DNA from: Macrocystis pyrifera
Taxonomy: Eukaryota > Sar > Phaeophyceae > Laminariales > Laminariaceae
Direction: 5' to 3'
Length of the DNA stretch: 64,000 bases
NCBI GenBank assembly: GCA_031763025.1
Contig: JASSKH010000006.1
Span: forward strand, 8,801,691-8,865,690
Shown here piece by piece: positions 1 through 9,236 of this stretch. Every line of letters starts with the position of its first letter. Position 1 is the stretch's first letter. The position numbers and the translations under genes are program-made. Under the pieces are notes generated by a model. It ran no database searches. It saw only the letters and a program-made list of their open reading frames with translations, and had not been told where the DNA came from.

Positions 1-76
1 GGGTTCTCCCCGGGGCGCCGCGGCCAGCGGCATGATTATTCATGCCGGCACGGCCTAAGAGGCTATCGCTCTTGGG

Positions 77-283
77 ATGTCTTGGGTGGCTGGCGCAGCG
101 CCGAAGCCCCACGCAGGCAGCAGCGACGGGGATACAGCGATCGATTTTGAGAGCGAAGTCGTGACCTGGTCGGTGCTCGCGTGGTTTTGGGAGGCAAAGA
201 GGGATGACAAGCTGGGGTTGCGTCCCGACGGCTCTTTTGCATTTGTTTTGGCGCCGCGGGTAGTGTACTCTGTGCTCGGCTAG
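77..283 (+). CDS. possible exon or gene remnant, unknown product
   Basis: An open frame near the left edge reads a residue mix typical of a folded protein, for example DFESEVVTWSVLAWFWEAK and then a segment ending VVYSVLG before a TAG stop. Third codon positions are GC-rich, like the convincing exons elsewhere in the window. No splice acceptor or promoter can be assigned, because the sequence begins only about 70 bases upstream. It could be the last exon of a gene that starts outside the window, or a decayed transposon piece. I do not recognise a family. Confidence 0.28.
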   Translation: MSWVAGAAPKPHAGSSDGDTAIDFESEVVTWSVLAWFWEAKRDDKLGLRPDGSFAFVLAPRVVYSVLG

Positions 284-655
284 GGGCCGTCGGACCTCGC
301 GCTGGGGCTGCTCCGGTGGTCCTGCCTCTCGGGAATGATGGATCTCCGCCTGTAAAGCAGTCGATGACACAGCTCAAGTTCACGTGGCTTGCTTCGGCTC
401 CGTGGAACGTGCCACGCCGACTCGGACAAACACGAAGCCGCAAATTGAACAACACGAAGAGCAACAGAAGTCCCGAAACAATTCTTGTCGAGTTTGATGT
501 TTTTGTTGTTTCGATTCACAACGCCTGCCTGCTTTTGGTGATTGATTCATTTTTCGACCCCGATCAGATGCCCAAAATCAAACCAGACGAAAAAAAATAT
601 TTTCGCAATAACTATTCTATTAAAAAAAAAAAAGTGCTCATTAATTCGGGCTCTA

Positions 656-700
<45 letters not shown>
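656..700. repeat. poly-G tract, 45 bases
   Basis: An uninterrupted run of about 45 G on the + strand. Unlike most G/C runs here it has no clear copy of the poly-C element beside it. It may form G-quadruplexes, and its assembled length is unreliable. Confidence 0.9.
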
Positions 701-704
<4 letters not shown>

Positions 705-796
705 GGAGAGCGCTCGTGCGTTGGTAGGGGTGGCATACGGCACCCATTTTTGTCTGAGGCTCAAACTAATCCCACTTAGCCATTCACATTCTAAGC

Positions 797-834
797 ATTT
801 TGTCCTCAAAACGGGACTGCAGTATTCAAAGGGC
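797..834. mobile_element. MITE-2 half copy
   Basis: Carries one end of the family (TTTTGTCCTCAAAACGGG, then ACTGCAGT and a purine-rich flank). The opposite arm is not visible upstream, so this is a truncated copy. Confidence 0.45.
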
Positions 835-1203
835 CAAGGAGCTCTACTGCATACTACTGTAGTACCTCCACCCATCCCCCCCCCCCCACCCCGATTTTTG
901 ATGCGAGCTGGGCCAGCCAAGACCATGCAGTTTTTATGTTCGTTCTGCGCTTTCGCAACCCTTTGGAACTCTTATGCCTACAAATTTGGCAACACTGACT
1001 GCTACCGGGCCGGCAGCGCGTTAGCCGACCTTAATTTTTTTGGAATCCGATTTGATTTCGTCGAGAAAATTAGAGAAGAAAAATAAATAAATATTTTTCG
1101 GTCGATGTCCGTCAAATGTCAACACTAAAATCTGTTCGATAGTCCGATAAACGATGCCGCTTTAACTTTCCTTGAGGCGTGCCCCCGGTACAGACGCCCT
1201 TAC

Positions 1204-1314
1204 TATTACGGGGGGGACCATAGTAAATAGGACCTATGGTGCACACAAACACCCATATATTTCCTTATTTTCACTAGCAATATTTGGTCCTATTTACTAT
1301 GGCCCTCCGTAATA
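1204..1314. mobile_element. MITE-1 copy, complete
   Basis: Reference description of the family. The element is TA-flanked. It begins TTACGGGGG, continues CCATAGTAAATAGGACC, and has an AT-rich centre (CCTATATATTTCC, ATTTTTACTAACAATA). It ends with the inverted arm GGTCCTATTTACTATGG and CCCGTAA. The terminal inverted repeats are about 27 bases and the whole is 107-111 bases. It has no coding capacity. The TA target site, small size and long inverted repeats fit a non-autonomous Tc1/mariner-like DNA transposon. This copy has one extra G in the left arm and CCCTCC in the right arm. Confidence 0.85.
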
Positions 1315-1743
1315 ACTCCTAATTCGATTCCCATCAAGAGATGTGGCGTGTATTCGATATCCTACACAAAGTCAAGATATTACGGTGAGATCCACAAAAT
1401 CTGCGATTCTCACGCCGTTTTTTTTTTTTTTTTGTTACACGCCTTTCTTACGGGCAAAACTTTTTATTTATTTATTTTTTTGCTTCAGTTTGGGTCATGA
1501 ACATTTTTTGGTCATTTTTTTAAATGTGCCTCAGCTCCCGAAAAAAAAAGCAAAAAAAACGAGTGGTGCAGTTACTAATCCCTCGGGAAAACTATGACGG
1601 AAGAAAGAACGTGTCAAATTTTGAGATCGAGGTTCGAAGAAACGGACTGAGAATGTGCCTGGAACCTGATAAAAGGCTGGTCTTGGCTGGCCCAGCTCGT
1701 ACATGGGGGCGTGTCCTATAAGGTGTATGGTGGGGTGGTATCG

Positions 1744-1853
1744 TATTACGGCGGGACCGTAGTAAACAGGACCAAATATTGTTAGTAAAAATAGGTAAAT
1801 ATATAGGTTTTTGTGTGTGCCGTAGGTCCTATTTACTATGGTCCCCCGTAATA
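1744..1853. mobile_element. MITE-1 copy, complete
   Basis: Inverted relative to the copy 430 bases to its left, since the arm next to the AT-rich centre reads ACCAAATATTGTTAG first. The left arm has substitutions (ACGGCGGGACCGTAG). The right arm is intact. The element is followed by a CTC-rich stretch. Confidence 0.85.
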
Positions 1854-1860
1854 GCCCCCA

Positions 1861-2160
1861 TTTTTTGGGAGGCTCCTCCTCCTCCTCCTCCTCCTTCCGT
1901 GTGCGCGAGGAGCGCTCATCATGTTGTACCTCCGCCCGATTTATTTTTTACGGTTTTGATGGAAGGGTAGCCTCCTCCTCTTCCTCCTCCTTTCGTGCGT
2001 GAAGAGCGCTCATCATATCATCACGTTATAAACTCCTCTCCGCCCGATTTGTTTCCAACCGTGATAGATGGGCGGGGCGTGTGCTATATATATATATAAC
2101 ACGGTGATAGCCTCCTCCTCCTCCTCCTCCTCCTCCTCCTCCTCCTTCCGTGCGGGGAGG
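1861..2160. repeat. CTC/TCC-rich segment with repeated 110-130 base units
   Basis: Three similar units each contain a (CTC)n run, then CCTTCCGTGCG...GGAGCGC(T)CATCAT and a CCTCCGCCCGATTT motif. They lie at roughly 1870-1965, 1972-2060 and 2110-2205. The perfect triplet run is longest at 2110-2146. No coding evidence. Confidence 0.7.
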
Positions 2161-2591
2161 AGCGCGATCATATTATGACATGATACCTCCGCCCGATTTA
2201 TTTTTGCGATTTTGATGAAAGGGTGCACGTGTGCTGTGTGTGTATACACGGTGCTAGAGGTGGTGCATAACGAAGAAGTTAGTTCGCACTAAATGGGCTT
2301 TCTAAGGGGGGTATGGGTGGGTGGTGAACGGGTGCTTGCTTCTGTTATCGTCCGTGAGCCGTGTCTCGCTGGACGAGAGCCGTATAGAGCTTCCCAAGGA
2401 GGTAAAAAGTAAAGAGTAAAAAAAAGACAAAAAAAAAAAAACAAAAAAAACTTGTTTTTGGCCTTCAATTTGGGATATTATAGGGTTTGGTTTGAGTTCT
2501 CGTCTATTCTTCCCAAGAAACAGAGGGGGGGAGGGACCCGTACCCCCCCCCCCCCCCCCCCCCCACCTCAAAACGGCGCTTAGCGCTTGGT

Positions 2592-2718
2592 GCAAGCAAT
2601 GTAGGCCTGGTCGGTGAAAACCCGTGCTCCGTCCCGGCAATATGTTGAGATGCGAGGGTCTATGGTCATACGACTACGGCCATGCTGGACTTCAGTAGCG
2701 CCCCCCCCCCCCCCCCCC
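2592..2718 (+). mobile_element. poly-C element, type A, diverged copy
   Basis: Begins near CTTGGTGCAAGCAATGT and contains the core GTCGGTGAAAACCCG, CCGTCCCGGCA, GATGCGAGGGTCTATGG and TCATACGACTACGGCCATG. It ends in a run of about 20 C (2699-2718). The last bases before the tail are changed (GCTGGACTTCAGTAGCG instead of GCATGA..GAGTAC). Confidence 0.65.
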
Positions 2719-2745
2719 CGCACATTATATATTATATATTATATA

Positions 2746-3281
2746 CGGGTTGGGTTGGCGTCGGTTGGCAACGACACTGTAAAACATGCCGCTCACTACG
2801 TGAGCTAGACATCCAGGGTACCGTTTTTTTTTCTTTTTCTTTTTCTTTTTCTTTTTTTTTTTGGCGGTCGCCCACAGCTGGTCGTCGAGTTAGATCATTT
2901 GTGCGAAGTATAGAACCTTTACTCTCTGCACAAGGGAATTGATCGTATCACGTAGTGTTCAAGGTAAGGCACCCAAGAGGCAGTTACATGGTACTCCCAT
3001 TGCTGTCTCTGGAAGTGGCCACACACGGAAATTAAACTAACTCATTGAAGCTGTCATCCATATGCAAGTCCGCCTCACAAGCGGTTCTTAGTAGGATGCA
3101 GCTCACCCTTCATGCGAATCGCCGGACACCTCACGGCGCTTCGCGCTTGGTGCAAGCAATGTCTGCCTGGTCGGTGAAAACCCGACATGCTCCGTCCCGG
3201 CATTGTAGGGATGCGAGGTTCTATGGTCATACGACTACGGCCATGCATGAGATCGAGTACATCTCTCCTATCGAGTACACC
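2746..3281 (+). mobile_element. LR-1 repeat, copy 1 (about 540 bp)
   Basis: Nearly identical over its length to 32769-33322. It starts GGGTTGGGTTGG, continues through GACACTGTAAAACATGCC, an interrupted T-rich tract, GGCGGTCGCCCACAGCTG and TTGATCGTATCACGTAG. It ends in a type A poly-C element (3138-3281). No open reading frame of note. It could be the 3' end of a LINE or a long composite SINE; the matching 3' part suggests the short poly-C elements derive from it or share its tail. Confidence 0.75.
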
Positions 3282-3299
3282 CCCCCCCCGCACCCTGCT
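3138..3299 (+). mobile_element. poly-C element, type A
   Basis: Reference copy of type A. Features in order: GCGCTTGGTGCAAGCAATG; a short potential hairpin in GTCGGTGAAAACCCGAC; CTCCGTCCCGGCATTG; GGGATGCGAGG; CTATGGTCATACGACTA; CGGCCATGCATGA; GAGTAC; then C9. The element also forms the 3' end of LR-1. No A or B box is obvious. Confidence 0.7.
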
Positions 3300-3370
3300 C
3301 TGTCCTGGCATTGTATTATAGGGACGCGAGGGTCTATGTTCATACGAGTATGGCCATGCATGGTACGAGT

Positions 3371-3412
<42 letters not shown>
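3296..3412 (+). mobile_element. poly-C element, type A with a 41-C tail
   Basis: A 5'-truncated copy starting at CTGTCCTGGCATTG. It ends GCATGGTACGAGTAC followed by 41 uninterrupted C (3372-3412). It directly follows the previous copy and is directly followed by a type B copy. Confidence 0.7.
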
Positions 3413-3413
<1 letters not shown>

Positions 3414-3490
3414 CTCCGTCTCGAAAGGGATGCGTGGTCAATGGTCAAATGACTAGGGCAAGCAACAAATGAGTACGCCCCCCGCCCCCA
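3413..3490 (+). mobile_element. poly-C element, type B
   Basis: Reads CTCGAAAGGGATGCG, GGTCAATGGTCAAATGAC, TAGGGCAAGCAACAAATGAGTAC, then a C-rich tail. It lines up with type A from GGGATGCG to ATGAGTAC, so A and B look like subfamilies of one element. Confidence 0.65.
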
Positions 3491-3627
3491 CCACCACTCC
3501 CCTCTCAACCCTCACCCTCTCAGCCCTCCCCTCCTAGACACCCCGCTCCAACCCCCCACTCACCACCCCCCCCCCCCCCCCCCCCCGCCCGGCCCGCCCA
3601 CCCGCCCGCTCCTCCTCCTCTTTACAG

Positions 3628-3788
3628 CTCAAGCGCACGGTGAGCCGGAACCAGCTTAACAGGGAGGTGGAACCCTCGGAGGACAGCCCGGGCGTGATGG
3701 ACCCGCCTAGGCACCGCGTCTTCTTGGAGGAAGGGTCGAACGTCCTGCTGCTGAGGGGGGTGCTGCACTCGAGGGCCAAGACCACCTT
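3628..3788 (+). CDS. gene A exon 1 (first recognised): uncharacterised protein
   Basis: A strong acceptor (pyrimidine tract ending TTTACAG) precedes an open frame LKRTVSRNQLNREVEPS...; the exon ends ...HSRAKTT plus TT before GTGAGA. Codons are GC3-rich throughout. The split codon TT+G (Leu) joins perfectly to the exon at 4397. Together the two exons give a segment with alternating hydrophobic residues (RVFLEEGSNVLLLRGVL, then VTIVRDISGPVEF), which suggests a beta-rich folded domain. I recognise no family. The true start codon lies upstream of 3628 and was not found, so the protein is N-terminally incomplete here. Confidence 0.7.
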
Positions 3789-3997
3789 GTGAGAGACTTG
3801 AACATGCTACATGCTCGTACGTCTGTATTAACACTCTCGTCCACAAAAGATAAGGATGGGTAGTATTGAAGATCAGTGCGCAGATGGTTGTGCTGGGCGC
3901 TGGCACGGTGCGTACCACTCACTGGCAGTGGTAGTCTCTACTGATTTGACCTGGCCAGTACATTCGCCAGTATTTTTTTTTTAAGAAATATATATTT

Positions 3998-4226
3998 AGC
4001 GGAAAGCGCGAGAGCTAGCGTGAGTTAGCTGCTGCACATTCGACGAAAATCGACGAGCAGTGATGGGAATGCTGAACCCTGTGCGCGACAAAAAATTAAA
4101 GGCACGTACGTACCGGGGGGGCAGAAGGGACGAAGCCTGTGAAAAGCCTGTGACCGCGGCTTGTCCAGAAGATCACTGAGGGTAAAAAACCTCCTACGAG
4201 TTAGGCTGGAAAACTAAAAGTGATGG
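3998..4226 (+). mobile_element. SINE-1 copy, 5' truncated
   Basis: Matches the body of the full copy at 54592-54931 (GCGGAAAGCGCGAGAG, GAAAATCGACGAGCAG, GGAATGCTGAACCC, ACGGCTTGTC) but lacks the tRNA-like head. It lies in the intron between gene A exons 1 and 2, in the same orientation as the gene. Confidence 0.7.
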
Positions 4227-4396
4227 TATCTTACGTTCGCCCGAAAAAGAACACGCCGCTTTCAACATCACTACCCGCCACCACCGCTCCCACCGCCTCT
4301 TTCCTCCGCAATCGCCACAACCAGCACCGCAATCACGCACACACACTCCTTTACCCCCACCACCGCTCGTGACCAACCCGCCCCCCCCAAAAAAAG

Positions 4397-4510
4397 GTTC
4401 GATGCCGTGTCCAAGGAGAAGGCGGTGACGATCGTCCGCGACATCTCCGGCCCCGTAGAATTCTCGGAGGGCTCGGTGATCTTCATCATGCCCTCCGTCC
4501 TTCTGGCCAG
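4397..4510 (+). CDS. gene A exon 2
   Basis: Runs from the acceptor AAAAAAAG|G to the donor GCCAG|GTGAGC. The frame reads FDAVSKEKAVTIVRDISG, then PVEFSEGSVIFIMPSVLLA. It continues the codon left open by the exon ending at 3788, which is strong support for both. GC3 is high. The exon ends in phase 2 (AG left over), which does not fit the start of the next clear exon at 5361. Either an unrecognised small exon lies between, or a base is wrong in the assembly. A C-run and A-run replace a normal pyrimidine tract at the acceptor. Confidence 0.7.
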
Positions 4511-4596
4511 GTGAGCCGCGCGCACTACTGCTTTTATCATTATTCTAGTAGCTAGTATTAATAACAGGTTGTTTTGGTTTATTTTTTGCAGCGAAA

Positions 4597-4955
4597 GGGC
4601 AGCTACTGGAATACTTCGTATGCCGGTATTTACTGCAGTTACTAGTGTACTTCGTATGCCGGACCTGGTATTTTCTGTAGTTACCCGTGACAGCTACTGG
4701 TATGCGGTAATTACTGTAATTACCGCAGTTGCTGGTGTACTTCGTGTACCGGACCTTGCACATCTGTAATTTCCCCCAACAGCTACTGGTGTACTTCGTA
4801 TACCGGACCAGGTGTACCCGTAATTTTTGTAACAGCTACTGGTATGCGGTAATTACCGGCAATTACCGCAGTTACTAGTGTGCTTCGTATACCGGACCAG
4901 GTATATCCGTAATTACCCTTAGCAGCTACTGGTATGCGATAATTACCGGTAATGC
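4597..4955. repeat. minisatellite of about 110-base units in intron 2
   Basis: Three to four imperfect copies built from the phrases CAGCTACTGGTATGCGG, TAATTACCGCAGTTACTAG, GTGTACTTCGTATACC and GGACCAGGTATATCCG. Each phrase recurs in the same order, with small changes. Confidence 0.75.
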
Positions 4956-5001
4956 GTTTCGGCGGTAGGTTTGATGCCTTTTGCGGTCCTCCACATTTTG
5001 C

Positions 5002-5062
5002 TATTACGGGGGTCCATAGTTAATAGGACCTATGGTATACATAAAAACCTATATAGATACAA
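5002..5062. mobile_element. MITE-1 left half, truncated
   Basis: Left arm (TATTACGGGGGTCC, ATAGTTAATAGGACC) and about half of the AT-rich centre, then unrelated sequence. The right arm is missing. It lies in the region between gene A exons 2 and 3. Confidence 0.65.
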
Positions 5063-5114
5063 CTATAATTACGATTTTTGAGGTCGTTGTCACTTGCTAG
5101 CTCTTGGCAGACAG

Positions 5115-5290
5115 ACCGACTGATAGACAGCTCTTCGCAAACAGCCCTTCTTCTTTGAAACAGCCGAACAGCCAAACAACCTTTCTTCCTTCTTTGAAAC
5201 AGCCGAAAAGCCAAACAACCTTTTCTTCTTTCTTCTTCGCCAAATAGCCAAACAACCTTTTCTTCTTTCTTCTTCCGCAAACTGCCAACC
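5115..5290. repeat. short tandem repeat, unit AAACAGCCGAA(C/A)AGCC + CTTCTTTCTT
   Basis: Four imperfect units of about 40-45 bases alternate a GCCAAACAACC phrase with a CTT-rich phrase. Open frames across it are low-complexity artefacts. Confidence 0.7.
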
Positions 5291-5360
5291 AGTAGACAGC
5301 TCTTCGCACGGCGCCTAAAAGAGGCGTCTCGCCTTCGACGAACGGCATAGATAGGTGCAG

Positions 5361-5724
5361 CTGTCGGCGGCCAAGCTGCTGCTGTCGGTGGCGAACCTGG
5401 TGGTGCTGCAACCCCCGCCTCTCCATTCTCCACGCCCCCTAAGCTCACCTCCCCCTCGTCGAGAGGCGCGTGGAACTCGCCCTCTGGCAAGAGAGCGGCA
5501 ACTACAAAGACCGACCTGGTGCCGGCTGTTGTTTGCGACCAGTGCACGGACCAACACTTGGTCAAGAACTCCGCGCCTGGTGGCAAAAACGTGGCCTTCG
5601 CCACCTGCAAGGATCTCACGTGCGTGGTGGCGGGATCATCCTGACAGGGCAACCGACTGCGAGTTCTGTGCTCGCCCGATCAAGGAAGGGACTGTCTCGT
5701 ACTCCCTCGAGACTGCTGACAGTG
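5361..5724 (+). CDS. gene A exon 3: Ser/Pro-rich linker and first Cys clusters
   Basis: After GTGCAG the frame reads AVGGQAAAVGGEPGG, a Pro/Ser/Thr-rich linker, then TTKTDLVPAVVCDQC and CTDQHLVKNSAPGG with AFATCKDLTC. A shift at the GGG of 5632-5634 moves to HPDRATDCEFCARPIKEG, ending SYSLETADS plus G before GTGAGT. The two parts look like one protein with a single missing G, because both halves have coding character and a 28-base intron is implausible. Two cysteine clusters appear (CDQC with CKDLTC, and CEFC), so a zinc-binding role is likely. The start is uncertain: the acceptor may be GTGCAG at 5360 or TAG at 5354. Confidence 0.65.
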
Positions 5725-5894
5725 GTGAGTGTCTTATGTCTATTGTGCATGCTGTATGTTGCCAGTACGTTTTTTCGGGATTTTCAATTGCCTTTTTGCA
5801 TACAATCCTACGTCAAAGCGTTTTTTTTTTTTTTTGACTCATCCATGCTCGTTCTTTCCCTTTCGTCCGTTGCGTCGGCTCCTCTTACACACAG

Positions 5895-5986
5895 TGAACG
5901 CGAACGCGCACATGCACAACTGTTTGCGGGACGTGAACGAAGGAACGCAGGATTCAGCTGTCGCCGTCACCGCTGCACCGAACGAC
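5895..5986 (+). CDS. gene A exon 4: completes the second CxxC...H/C cluster
   Basis: Acceptor ACACAG and donor GAC|GTGAGT. The split codon G+TG (Val) joins the exon ending at 5724 in phase. It reads NANAHMHNCLRDVNEG and ends AVTAAPND. HMHNC would supply the His and last Cys to go with CEFC of the preceding exon, about 30 residues away. This spacing recalls PARP-type or other CCHC fingers, but the flanking residues do not settle it. The donor is followed at once by a CTG-repeat intron. Confidence 0.7.
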
Positions 5987-6372
5987 GTGAGTGCTGCTGC
6001 TACTGTGGTGCATTTTTGGTGCATGCACACGATTTCTGCGTGTACATGTTTTGGTGACGCCACGTACTCATTTTTTGCTCGTTTTCGGCTGCCGCTGCTG
6101 CTGCTGCTGCTGCTGTCAGCGCCACGCCATGAGTGCTGCTGCTGCTATGCACCTGCTTCTCCTGTGCACTCGCTGCTGCTGTAGTGCTGCTGCGTTGTTG
6201 CCGTGCTGCGCACTGCTGCTGCTCCTGTGCAATTGCTGCTGCTGTATGTAGTGCTGCTGCGTTGTTGCCATCATGCTGGAAGCGTACATATTTTCGGATC
6301 GTCAATTCCGTAGGTTTTGCGATGGCGGCATACCAGGGTACATGCTTTTTTTTCCTTATTTTCATATCGTTG

Positions 6373-6410
<38 letters not shown>

Positions 6411-7628
6411 ACGCTGCCAACGCTGCGGCGATTCGTTGCAGCTTCTGCTGCTGCTAATGCTGTGGCTGCTTTCTGCTGCTGCTGCTGCTGCTGCTGCCGC
6501 AATATCCACTGAATGTTCGTATGTACTCGGATTACTGTTTTTCTTGGTCGTTTTTGTACCCAAATGGTTCTTTTGATACGTGAAAAAATATTTTTGTCGT
6601 TTTGCTCCTGCATTTTGCGTACGTACTGCAATTTCTTTTTTTTGGCTTGATTATTTTCATATATATCGTTGCTATGCTGCTGCTGTGGTGCTGCTGCGTT
6701 GTTGCCGTACATCATGCTGCACTTGTGTGTGTACATATTTCGGTATCGTCAATGAAATTCCGTAGGTTTTGCGATTGCGGCATACCAGGGTACATACTTT
6801 TTTTCTTCCTTATTTTCATATCGTTGCTATATGCTGCTGCTGCCAACGCGGATTATTGTTTTTATTGGCCATTTTTGTACCCAAATGGTTTTTTTTGATA
6901 CGTAAAAAATATATTTTGGTCGTTTTGCTCCTGCATTTTGCGTACGTACTATTAATACTTTTTCTCGTATTTCGTATTGTTGCTATGCTGCTGCTGCGTT
7001 GTTGCCGTACAGCATGCGGAGGTGGGTCTATAGTGAGGTACCAAAAATACTTTTCGGACGGCCTCGGGGTACATACTTTTTTTCTCCCTTCTTTTCATAT
7101 CGTTGCTATGCTGCTGCTGCCAACGCTGTGGCGATCCGTTGCTGCTTCTGCTGCTGCTGCTGCTCTGCTTTTAGTGCTGCCGCAATATTCACTGAATGTT
7201 TGTATGTACTCGGATAATTGTGTTTCCTGGTCGTTTTGTGGCGCTGCTGCGTTGTTGCCGTACATCATGCTGGACATGATTTGTGTCTCTATTACTCTCA
7301 AACTTGTGCGTGTGTACATATTTCTGTATCGTCAATGATTTTTTTTTGTGGTGCTGCTGCGTTGTTGCCGTACATCATGCTGGACGTGATTTGTGTGTGT
7401 ACTGTACTACACTTGTGTGTCTACATATTTCTGTATCGTCAATGAAATTACGTACTTGCTGCTTCTGCTTCTGCTGCTGCTGCTGCTGCTGCCGTCGTAT
7501 AGCAAGCGATTACGTGCTACTGTTGTGCCGCTGTAGAGTAGTACAAATAATGAACTCTGCCCCCCCCCCCCCGCCGTTCCCTGCACGCCACTCCCGCCCC
7601 GTGCACCCTATATGTTTACTTCGACCAG
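5987..7628 (+). other. gene A intron 4, full of CTG repeats and a repeated block
   Basis: No coding signal. (CTG)n arrays recur, longest at 6374-6408, 6476-6499 and 7470-7490. A block of roughly 250-450 bases is repeated three to four times between about 6250 and 7440. It carries TTGTTGCCGTACATCATG, CGTCAATGAAATTCCG, GGCATACCAGGGTACA, TTTTCATATCGTTGCTATG and TTTTGTACCCAAATGG. A C-run (7560-7572) lies 56 bases before the acceptor. Long Leu/Cys-rich open frames here are artefacts of the repeat. Confidence 0.75.
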
Positions 7629-7800
7629 GTCCGTGGCAAGTGCTACAACTGCCGCCTGACGGACTCCACCATCAACGACGGAGACATCATCATCAAGCGC
7701 AAAAAGACTCCCTTCCATTTCGCCTGCTCCAGGGCTTCGCGGAATTCCGAAGCAGTACGCCAAGCAGATTGTCGCCATCCAGGACGAACGAAAGGAAACA
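7629..7800 (+). CDS. gene A exon 5: third CxxC...HxxC cluster, frameshifted
   Basis: Acceptor CGACCAG, phase 0, matching the end of exon 4. It reads VRGKCYNCRLTDSTINDG then IIIKRKKTPFHFAC: C-x2-C, about 22 residues, H-x2-C, a plausible zinc ligand set. Just after the last Cys (7727) the sense frame changes by an indel. The continuation is GLRGIPKQYAKQIVAIQDERKE. That CxxC, hydrophobic/basic spacer and HxxC followed by a small motif is reminiscent of CCHC fingers that bind DNA or RNA, but this is inference. No good GT donor is seen after 7790, so the 3' limit is approximate. It also does not connect clearly to exon 6. Confidence 0.62.
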
Positions 7801-8350
7801 AATTGTTTCCCACATTTCCCAAAATCACGATTATTTCTTCCTACACATATCCAACGGGTTCAACAGCGAACATATCCACATTCTGGGCCTCCCGCCTCGT
7901 TACTACAGCATCCTGGAAGACTATTTACATATCATGTCTCATTCAAACTCCTATGCTGGCTACATCGAAATCGCGGCCGCCCAGCAAACTATACAACATT
8001 TCCAGAACCGTTGTCGTTGCCGGCACTGCTGCTTTCTCTCCTGTCCCAAACCTTCCCTTAAACAACAGCCTGTATGTTGTATATCATCCACATGCCAAGC
8101 ACTACTCCACTCTCTCCCCACACTGATGAAACATGTGTTTGCTTATTATTAGACGAATGTCATTCTTACTCTTGCGTCACCCAATCTTACGTTTCACATT
8201 ACATTCACAAATAAACGCGATTATTACATCCTTCACCGTTTCTTACACAAATACATTTAGTTTGGTTGGCTTTGGGCTATGTCGCCAATTAATTGCAGTT
8301 ATATGTACACGAAACGACGGGATACATACCCACTCCGAAGGAAAGCCTTG

Positions 8351-8410
8351 TATTTACCTATTTTTACTTTACAATATTTGGTCCTATTTACTATGGTCCC
8401 CCGCGATAAC
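8351..8410. mobile_element. MITE-1 right half
   Basis: Centre and right arm only (ACAATATTTGGTCCTATT, TACTATGGTCCCCCG). The end is mutated to CGATAA. It lies in the intron between gene A exons 5 and 6. Confidence 0.6.
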
Positions 8411-8589
8411 ATCTTACAAGGAGGCACGCATCAAAACGAAACGGCTCTTGAGTGTGTGCGGGTATATAGCTGTTGGGGTCTGGATGCAACAGCAGGATGC
8501 AACGGCTCTCCGGTGCCCAGTGTGTCCACATCTTACCAGTGCTGTGTCGGTAAAGAGCTGAGGGCGTTGCGTGTGTGCCCTGTCAGCGA

Positions 8590-8796
8590 GACTCGTGTGG
8601 TCTATGTTCGTACGATTACGGCCGTGCATGAACGTAGTGAGCGCCCCCAACTGTTTGTCGGAGGTGTTGTCTATATTAGGGAGGAAGGAACGGTGCTCCC
8701 CTCTCGAAAGGGATGCGCGGTCAATGGTCAAGCGACTAGGGCGAGCAACAAACGAGTACTCCCCCCAACCTCCCCCCCCCCCCCCCCCCCCCCCCG
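8590..8796 (+). mobile_element. poly-C element, composite of A core and type B, C tail
   Basis: A degenerate A core (GTCTATGTTCGTACG, ATTACGGCCGTGCATGAACG) is followed by a long type B copy: GTAGTGAGCGC, CGGAGGTGTTGTCTA, CTCTCGAAAGGGATGCG, GTCAATGGTCAAGCGAC, GAGCAACAAACGAGTAC. The C-rich tail ends at 8795. The tail stops 26 bases before the acceptor of gene A exon 6. Confidence 0.65.
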
Positions 8797-8821
8797 GTAC
8801 CCCGTGACTAATTGATTCCAG

Positions 8822-9020
8822 GTCGTCGTCCAGCCACCAACTGCTCATGCGCGAGATCGAGGAACGCCCCCGCGCCATGTCGGCTGCGGCTGCGGCTGCT
8901 GCGGGGGCGACGGGGTTGTTGGGTGATGATGACCTGCCCGGGTCGGGGTTGGCGCTGCAGCTGCAGACGGATTGGTCTTCTTCCACGGCGGGTCCTCTGT
9001 CCTCATCGTCTAGGTGGAAG
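8822..9020 (+). CDS. gene A exon 6: Ser/Ala-rich region
   Basis: Acceptor ATTCCAG|G and donor AAG|GTGGGT. It reads SSSSHQLLMREIEERPRAM, an Ala tract, then GLLGDDDLPGSG and TDWSSSTAGPLSSSSRWK. One leading base completes a codon, so the previous exon must end in phase 2. The exon ends in phase 0 and joins the next exon in frame. Composition suggests an intrinsically disordered linker with one short helix (LLMREIEERP). A poly-C element tail stands just upstream and a G-run begins about 30 bases downstream of the donor. Confidence 0.72.
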
Positions 9021-9050
9021 GTGGGTGTATTTTTCACGGAGGGGTAAGGA

Positions 9051-9170
9051 GGGGGGGGGGTGGGATGGGGGGGGGGGGTGTACTCATGTATGGCATGGCC
9101 GTAGTCGTAGGCCCATAGACCCTCGCATCCCTACTACAATGCCGGGATGGAGCGCATCGCAAAGTCAGGT
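9051..9170 (-). mobile_element. poly-C element, type A, minus orientation
   Basis: On + it reads G-run, GTGTACTCATG, GCATGGCCGTAGTCGTA, CCCATAGACCCTCGCATCCC, AATGCCGGGATGGAGC. It is the reverse complement of type A, so its tail is the G-run at 9050-9079, just after the gene A exon 6 donor. Confidence 0.65.
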
Positions 9171-9193
9171 TTTCACCGACGAGGCAGACAATG

Positions 9194-9196
<3 letters not shown>

Positions 9197-9236
<40 letters not shown>

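Noticed and set aside
316-1086. 256-codon + frame with a poly-Gly stretch
   Set aside because: Runs through a 45-G homopolymer and a MITE-2 fragment, with no codon bias on either side.
3200-3290. Possible 5S rRNA similarity of the ACTACGGCCAT phrase in the poly-C element
   Set aside because: Only about nine bases match, and nothing before or after fits 5S rRNA.
5620-5650. A 28-base GT-AG intron to explain the frame change in gene A exon 3
   Set aside because: Too short for spliceosomal removal. A missing G in GGG explains it more simply.
6000-6576. Overlapping long frames rich in Leu, Cys, Ala or Gln on both strands
   Set aside because: They are translations of (CTG)n/(CAG)n repeats inside a gene A intron. 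Every frame stays open regardless of coding.
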